A DNA stretch of 37,294 nucleotides from Lachnospiraceae bacterium (GTDB taxonomy: Bacteria; Bacillota; Clostridia; Lachnospirales; Lachnospiraceae), in the NCBI GenBank assembly GCA_017513625.1, contig JAFXEW010000002.1, forward strand, positions 1 through 37,294. Direction: 5' to 3'. The translations under genes and the position numbers were made by a program. Shown piece after piece: positions 32,842-37,294 of the stretch (its first letter is position 1; each line of letters begins with the position of its first letter). The notes under the pieces are model-generated. The model worked only from the letters and a program-made list of their open reading frames with translations. It made no database searches and was not told where the DNA came from.

Positions 32842-34743
32842 TTACTCTTCTGTTTCAATTATTTCTTCCGTATACTTTCTTTGCATATCGTGACGCTTTT
32901 TGCGATTTTCCACCGTATCAAACACAATGGAAAAGTCGTAATCTTCGGGATAAAGTTCCGTAGCCGCCACATGCAGTTTTACGCGCTTATGGTTAATCCA
33001 AATCTTTTTATTAGGCAATTGCACCCTCAGCACACCCTTTTCATTAATGGGCACACATACAATCCCTATCTTTTTCTCCGGATAAACCATTACACTGTCT
33101 CCGATTTTATATTTAGTGCTGAGCTGCATCGGATTTTTCCGGGATTTAACTCTTGATATTTTAGCAGTTCCCTTTTTCACAAGATGACTCTCCGGATTTT
33201 GGAACAAATAAGATGCAACTGCCTCTTCGCCATATGCAGCCCTGATAGCCACCCTTAACATATCACCAGGCATACCTAACCGATCTGCAATATAAAATGC
33301 GCAGCTTTCGCCTGCTTCTCCCAATACCATTTGATACGTGGGGCGCAAAGTCTCTTTATCAAAGGTCATTCTGGCATTAATGACATCCTCTGCTTTTGCT
33401 GCATATTCTTTTATCTCCGGATAATGGGTGGTTACCAGGAATAGTGCTCCGCTTTTCCGCAGTTCCTCCAGAATCGCTATGGCGATTCCCATGCCTTCCG
33501 TAGGGTCCGTTCCGGAACCCAGCTCATCCATAATCACCAAGCTGTCTTTATTTGCCTCCCTTAGAACCTCCAGTACATTGGTTATATGGGCAGAAAATGT
33601 GGACAGATTTTCTGCCAGATTCTGTCCGTCACCAATATCACACAGATAGGCACTGTTCATGCAGATATCAGCCTCTTTGCAGGTAACATGGAGTCCGCAC
33701 TGTGCCATGACGCTGTTTAACATTACTGTCTTGATGGCCACCGTCTTGCCGCCGGTATTGGGACCTGTTATCACAATACCGCGCACGTGCCCCCCTATCT
33801 CAAACTCCAGTGGCACCGCAATATTCTTATCCATTAAAGGATGACGGGCCTCCTTCAGATTTATCCGCCGCTGCGTATTAATGGCCGGCTCTACTCCATC
33901 CATGTCCAGACTCAATTTCCCCTTGGAAAAGATAAAATCAAGTTTCTCCATCATCTCCAGGTCCTCACTCAGCAAAGGAACCGATGCCAAAACAGATGCA
34001 GACAAGGTGTAGAGAATATTGTAGACCTCGTTTTCCTCTTCTATTCTCAGTAGCTGTAATTCTTCATAATATTTGGCCACACCTGTGGGCTCTATGAAAA
34101 AGGTGCTTCCGGTGGCAGATTTGTCGATGACGCTTCCGGATATTTTCAGTTTAAAGTCTTTTTTTACAGGCAAACAAATCCGTCCGTTCCGGAAAGTACA
34201 ATAATTATCTGCCATGCATTCCTTGTGGGAACGCAGGATCTGTTCCGCCTTTTGCTTCATCTGCTCTTCACATTTTACAATCTGCTTCCGTATCTGCTCC
34301 AGATCCTTTGAGGCATGATCATCCACCGCTCCGTTACGGATTTTATCACATATCTCCCGGCGTAAATCCGGTATTTCATCCAGATTTTCTTCGTAATAGG
34401 CCAGGGCATTCTGATATACCTTACCCCTTGCCAGATAATCCTTCAACCGCCTGATTCCCACCAACACCTTTTCTATCCTTTCCAGCTGATAGGGTGTCAG
34501 ACACTCTCCCTTTTCCGCCACCGGCAAAATCTCTTTTATTTCGGAGATATTCTGAAGAGGCGGTGTCCCCAGCTTTTCAATGAGTTCCCTTGCCTGCGTG
34601 GTATCCCTCAGCTGTTTTCTCAACTCACTTTCGGCAAAGAAACAGGTGGTCTCCCAAATCTTTTCCCTGGCCTTGTCCGTAACAGCCAGACCGGCCCACA
34701 TTTCTTTTACATTATCCAATTCAATTTGTCTCTCTATATTCAT
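32842..34743 (-). CDS. MutS2-like ATPase lacking the Smr nuclease domain
   Basis: 633 residues of the MutS2 branch of the MutS ATPases. N-terminal core/clamp helices (about 1-290, with SGSVIDKSATGSTFFIEPTG), then the ABC-type ATPase: Walker A GPNTGGKT (327-334), Walker B LVIMDELGSGTDP (about 404-416), and THYPEIKEYA (about 436-445). Full MutS2 is about 780 residues and ends in an Smr endonuclease domain; here the C-terminus (about 510-633) has a KOW-like basic beta segment (YKIGDSVMVYPEKKIGIVC) but no Smr signature. It may act in ribosome-collision rescue or recombination control without cleavage, as a paralogue of a full MutS2 elsewhere. Start ATG at 34743 with AAGG seven bases upstream. Confidence 0.88.
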   Translation of the reverse strand: MNIERQIELDNVKEMWAGLAVTDKAREKIWETTCFFAESELRKQLRDTTQARELIEKLGTPPLQNISEIKEILPVAEKGECLTPYQLERIEKVLVGIRRLKDYLARGKVYQNALAYYEENLDEIPDLRREICDKIRNGAVDDHASKDLEQIRKQIVKCEEQMKQKAEQILRSHKECMADNYCTFRNGRICLPVKKDFKLKISGSVIDKSATGSTFFIEPTGVAKYYEELQLLRIEEENEVYNILYTLSASVLASVPLLSEDLEMMEKLDFIFSKGKLSLDMDGVEPAINTQRRINLKEARHPLMDKNIAVPLEFEIGGHVRGIVITGPNTGGKTVAIKTVMLNSVMAQCGLHVTCKEADICMNSAYLCDIGDGQNLAENLSTFSAHITNVLEVLREANKDSLVIMDELGSGTDPTEGMGIAIAILEELRKSGALFLVTTHYPEIKEYAAKAEDVINARMTFDKETLRPTYQMVLGEAGESCAFYIADRLGMPGDMLRVAIRAAYGEEAVASYLFQNPESHLVKKGTAKISRVKSRKNPMQLSTKYKIGDSVMVYPEKKIGIVCVPINEKGVLRVQLPNKKIWINHKRVKLHVAATELYPEDYDFSIVFDTVENRKKRHDMQRKYTEEIIETEE

Positions 34744-34785
34744 TTTAAATCCTTTCCTTTCAAACCATAGCATCGCCTTAAATAC

Positions 34786-34828
34786 AAAAAGACCATAGAT
34801 ACCCTAAATGCATTAAGATACTATGGTC
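34786..34828 (-). terminator. Hairpin with T-run upstream of the MutS2-like gene
   Basis: Arms GACCATAG (34791-34798) and CTATGGTC (34821-34828), with partial pairing inside, followed by T5 on the minus strand. Second of two tandem terminators in this gap. Confidence 0.6.
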
Positions 34829-35072
34829 ATTCAATCTAACTATAATGTTCCATATCTCCCTGAATAACAGCGCATAAAATGCAATCCACGCAAAACGCTT
34901 TACTTCACAGGAAATTCCTACAAAGAAAAAGCATGACCATACAGTCATGCTAATATCATCCAAGAAACTATATACCACAATATTAAGCAATTGTAAGGCG
35001 AAAATGTTGACAAAATCCATGCCAACAAATGGGCAGACTCCTAGCGTGAAACTAAAAATCTCCCTGCAATAT
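34829..35072. other. Non-coding stretch with degenerate repeat
   Basis: Part of the 514-base gap 34744-35257. It contains a degenerate copy (34903-34925) of the palindromic repeat found at 29907-29929. A 101-codon frame on the minus strand (34778-35083) crosses both terminator hairpins and has no credible ribosome site, so I do not call it a gene; it may be a decayed coding remnant. Confidence 0.5.
34926..34950 (-). terminator. Intrinsic terminator in the 34.7-35.2 kb gap
   Basis: Perfect 7-bp stem GCATGAC / GTCATGC with a 6-base loop (34931-34950) followed by T5 on the minus strand. It would end transcripts from the promoter at 35137-35165 or from the TauE gene. Confidence 0.68.
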
Positions 35073-35111
35073 TTATTTTGCAATTAACTCCATTACAATA
35101 ACACTTAACAC
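35073..35111 (-). CDS. Twelve-codon micro-ORF behind a strong promoter
   Basis: A GTG-initiated ORF of 12 codons (VLSVIVMELIAK, stop TAA) has a perfect AAGGAGG seven bases upstream and a near-consensus promoter. It could be a leader peptide, a hydrophobic microprotein, or the intact 5' end of a gene whose remainder decayed. The terminator at 34926-34950 follows. Confidence 0.4.
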   Translation of the reverse strand: MLSVIVMELIAK

Positions 35112-35120
35112 GTAAAATCC

Positions 35121-35165
35121 TCCTTAAACTGACTTAAGGATACATCAGCCTACAGTATTTGTCAA
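35121..35165 (-). promoter_or_regulatory. Strong promoter with dyad over -10 and ribosome site
   Basis: Minus strand TTGACA (35160-35165), 17-base spacer, TATCCT (35137-35142). A dyad TCCTTAA-N6-TTAAGGA (35121-35140) overlaps both the -10 and the AAGGAGG ribosome site of the micro-ORF, as an operator would. Confidence 0.65.
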
Positions 35166-35257
35166 GCATGTAACATATATTCCATTTCATACTTCCTCGG
35201 CAATACAAGCAATAGCAGACAGACTTTCCGTCATAATGATGCCCACGTAGTATCTCC

Positions 35258-36034
35258 TTAACTTAAATAATTGACCGTTAAAATAACAATACTGGTAACA
35301 ATCATTACAATGCCCACGGCCCTGTTTAATGTTTTTGCAGACGCTTTATTAGCAATTACCGCGGCAATTCTTGCCCACAAAAAGGTAAATACTACACAAA
35401 GCACCAGACTGAATGCATCCGGCATTCCGCCAACTGCAAAATGACTGACACCACCGGTTAATGCTGTAAATGCCATGATAAACACACTTGTTCCCACTGC
35501 CATATGCATTTCATACCCCAGGAAAGATGTCAGCACGAACAAGAGCATCATACCGCCACCTGCGCCTACTGCCCCGCATATAAAGCCAACCACAGCTCCA
35601 CCCACAATAGATTTTACGATTCTGCTGTTTTTACTCTGCTCGGCCATCTGTTCCTTTGTGCTCTGCACCGGCTTTAGCAAGAATCTCAATCCAATAAAAA
35701 TCATTGCGACCTGCATGGTTCCGCTCATAGTCTGTTCCGGCAAAAAACTTGCCGCATAACTTCCTACCGCCGTCATTGTCAGCACGGAGATAAGCAACAA
35801 AAGACTTCTTTTTATATCTAAATTGCCGTTTCTTTTATATGTCCATGCACTTACCGAGCTGGCTAATACATCACTCATAAGTCCGATTCCCACTGCCTGA
35901 TACGCCGGAATCCCTAAAAATGTCACAAGCATAGGCCCAATAACTGCTGCCGCACTCATCCCGGCGAATCCGGTCCCTATACCCGCTCCCGCTCCTGCAA
36001 AAAAACATACCAGACACTTTATAATCAACTCCAT
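35258..36034 (-). CDS. TauE/SafE family membrane transporter
   Basis: 258-residue membrane protein of the TauE/SafE (DUF81) group, which exports or imports sulfur-containing or organic anions such as sulfite or sulfoacetate. Two repeats of about four helices each are visible; family marks are GAGAGIGTGFAGMSAAAVIGP (split over about 14-34) and the matching second-half VVGFICGAVGAGGGMMLLFV (about 148-167). Length is normal (250-270). ATG with GGAGG upstream (9-11 bases). The substrate cannot be inferred; no sulfur gene is adjacent, although a cysteine synthase-like gene exists 30 kb away in the window. Transcribed alone from an extended -10 promoter. Confidence 0.9.
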   Translation of the reverse strand: MELIIKCLVCFFAGAGAGIGTGFAGMSAAAVIGPMLVTFLGIPAYQAVGIGLMSDVLASSVSAWTYKRNGNLDIKRSLLLLISVLTMTAVGSYAASFLPEQTMSGTMQVAMIFIGLRFLLKPVQSTKEQMAEQSKNSRIVKSIVGGAVVGFICGAVGAGGGMMLLFVLTSFLGYEMHMAVGTSVFIMAFTALTGGVSHFAVGGMPDAFSLVLCVVFTFLWARIAAVIANKASAKTLNRAVGIVMIVTSIVILTVNYLS

Positions 36035-36062
36035 CTATATACATCCTCCAAGTCTTTCTCTT

Positions 36063-36071
36063 ATTATATCA
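36063..36071 (-). promoter_or_regulatory. Extended -10 promoter of the TauE gene
   Basis: Minus strand TGATATAAT (TGn-TATAAT), about 30 bases before the ATG at 36034, with no good -35, as expected for an extended -10 promoter. Confidence 0.55.
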
Positions 36072-36151
36072 AAACTCAAATATTGTACCACCCCCATAAC
36101 ATATAATTTTACTATTTACATGTACCATTCGGCTTTTCATATTCTTGTATT

Positions 36152-36898
36152 CTATGTTACTTCAAGTAAGCTGATTGTATCTGATGCATTTGCCATATAC
36201 TTTTTTATGGCTTTCACAACTAATTTTGTTGCACTATCAATAAAGCAATTATATTCATCAATGGTCAGACCAATATAAGGATATTGACTAGCTTCCGCCT
36301 TTGGCATATAGCCCATAACATTCACTTTACGGACAATCGCTCCCTTAGGTAAATAATCAATATAGTCAGGAAACTCGGTTAAGCCAATTATATCTGTTAA
36401 ATATCCCGAATTCGGATGTGATTTTAAATACTCATGCTCTATTGAATAGATATCCTTCATTCGTTCTTTTCTACTAATAAGTACTTTTACAGCGTCCCAC
36501 GTCTCTTCCATTCCAACTGAAAGCTTACCCAGTTCAGGATGCTTCTTTATTCTTGCCCAAGATGCCTTTACCCTTTCATCATCCCGAATATATCTTTGAA
36601 ACTCTGCGTCTGCAATAAGATGTGCATAATATCCCAACAGAAAGGACTCTTCCTGGTTATCAAGTTTTTCTTTCCCTTCCACATATTCATGCAAAAATCT
36701 ATCGCAATCCACTGCAACCTTTCTCTTATCCCCCATCCAATGTGTTACTTCTCTCGATGGAGTAAAGCTTGTCCAATCTCGATTCTCAACATTACAATCC
36801 GGCGCAATATTACCAACCAAAAATTCATGTTTACTCAGGTTTGGAATTTGTAGCAACACATTATCTGCAATCATCAGGTGTGTAACCCATGTTGCCAT
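36152..36898 (-). CDS. Zinc-dependent phospholipase C-like protein
   Basis: 248-residue helical protein that resembles the Zn-dependent phospholipase C/nuclease P1-like group. Candidate zinc ligands: Trp3/His6 near the N-terminus (ATWVTHLMIAD), GNIAPDCN (about 30-37), VTHWMGD (about 51-57), the HEYVEG segment and LLGYYAHLIADAEFQRYI (about 86-103), the last being the most characteristic piece. No signal peptide is visible, unlike secreted clostridial phospholipases, so it is probably a cytoplasmic hydrolase of unknown substrate. The ATG at 36898 has AGGAGG eight bases upstream; the GTG at 36907 overlaps that site. Lies 18 bases after the neighbouring gene, so co-transcribed with it. Confidence 0.75.
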   Translation of the reverse strand: MATWVTHLMIADNVLLQIPNLSKHEFLVGNIAPDCNVENRDWTSFTPSREVTHWMGDKRKVAVDCDRFLHEYVEGKEKLDNQEESFLLGYYAHLIADAEFQRYIRDDERVKASWARIKKHPELGKLSVGMEETWDAVKVLISRKERMKDIYSIEHEYLKSHPNSGYLTDIIGLTEFPDYIDYLPKGAIVRKVNVMGYMPKAEASQYPYIGLTIDEYNCFIDSATKLVVKAIKKYMANASDTISLLEVT

Positions 36899-36916
36899 AA
36901 CAATCACCTCCTTTGC

Positions 36917-37294
36917 CTACTCTGCTTTCCTGCAGCAATACAGATATGTATCTCTTTCAAATGTAAACTTGTCCTGTTCATTCTTAAACTGCTCCAAAAA
37001 CTTCAAAAAATCTCTTCTCCGAATCTCTAATGCTTCTCTCACCGGTCGACATACCTGTTGAATGTACTCCATAAATTCCTCTGCCGTGGCAAAGTGAAGC
37101 GTTATTACATATGCATGCTTTTCTACCCTGAAGAAAGCGGCTTGTATTTCTTTTTCCCACGCCTCCACATGCCCCCTGTGCTTGTGATATAACTTGTCTA
37201 TTTCCGTATACTCTTCCTCTACGAAAAATTCACGCAACAAGGGCTGCAGTTTCTCATAAAAAAGCAAACCACCCCAAGTACAAATAAACACACC
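36917..37294 (-). CDS. C-terminal part of a probable SAM-dependent methyltransferase
   Basis: The frame is open to the window's right edge, so this is the last 126 codons or so of a longer protein. Residues suggest the substrate-side helices and final strands of a class I methyltransferase (FYEKLQPLLREFF, then FATAEEFMEYIQQVCRP, ending FERDTYLYCCRKAE). The SAM-binding glycine loop would lie outside the window, so the call is tentative. Followed after 18 bases by the phospholipase C-like gene. Confidence 0.45.
   Translation of the reverse strand, partial: GVFICTWGGLLFYEKLQPLLREFFVEEEYTEIDKLYHKHRGHVEAWEKEIQAAFFRVEKHAYVITLHFATAEEFMEYIQQVCRPVREALEIRRRDFLKFLEQFKNEQDKFTFERDTYLYCCRKAE

Noticed and set aside
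34778-35083. 101-codon minus-strand frame with hydrophobic segments
   Set aside because: TTG start without a proper ribosome site, and it runs through two intrinsic terminator hairpins and a repeat copy; at best a decayed remnant.

Overview
The window looks like chromosomal DNA of an anaerobic, low-to-moderate GC Firmicute, most likely a gut Lachnospiraceae (Clostridia). The grounds are strong AGGAGG-type ribosome sites, frequent TTG/GTG starts, indolepyruvate:ferredoxin oxidoreductase, a GH10 xylanase, a NhaC antiporter, and palindromic intergenic repeats of a kind I associate with Lachnospiraceae. I cannot name the species. Almost all genes are on the minus strand; only the first partial gene, purC-cofE-like and one SDR gene are on the plus strand. 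I saw no tRNA, rRNA, CRISPR array, riboswitch or intact insertion sequence.

Layout. 1-580: 3' end of a PD-(D/E)XK (Rpn-type) nuclease/transposase-like gene. 788-3097: iorBA. 3276-4166: unknown membrane protein. 4386-7429: a probable operon of a degenerate Fic protein, an M20 amidohydrolase and a cysteine synthase-like enzyme. 7601-8673: azlCD branched-chain amino acid exporter. 8898-10790: purC plus a CofE-like ligase. 10844-13640: histidine phosphatase and a membrane acyltransferase fused to a catalytically broken alpha/beta hydrolase. 13749-14336: small membrane protein. 14460-17850: a lipoprotein solute-binding protein whose gene overlaps a chemoreceptor gene. About 17996-18637: a very long imperfect palindrome with no convincing gene. 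18633-28333: a nine-gene chemosensory operon. 28472-29785: NhaC antiporter. 29973-31010: GH10 xylanase. 31251-32015: SDR oxidoreductase. 32100-34743: MutS2-like ATPase and a methyltransferase. 34744-35257: non-coding region with two terminators and a tiny ORF behind a strong promoter. 35258-36034: TauE/SafE transporter. 36152-end: zinc-dependent phospholipase C-like protein and the 3' end of a probable methyltransferase gene.

The most distinctive part is 14.4-28.4 kb. One promoter (28403-28431) appears to drive HPt, hybrid-type histidine kinase (without receiver), REC plus degenerate HD-GYP, CheB, CheY-like, CheA, CheW, MCP, and REC-HD-GYP. No cheR, cheD, cheC or flagellar gene is present, so the output may be cyclic-di-GMP turnover or a phosphorelay as well as, or instead of, flagellar steering. 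Next to it, a binding-protein lipoprotein is translationally linked to a second MCP with no ABC permease nearby, which suggests a dedicated indirect-sensing receptor. The long palindrome separates these two units.
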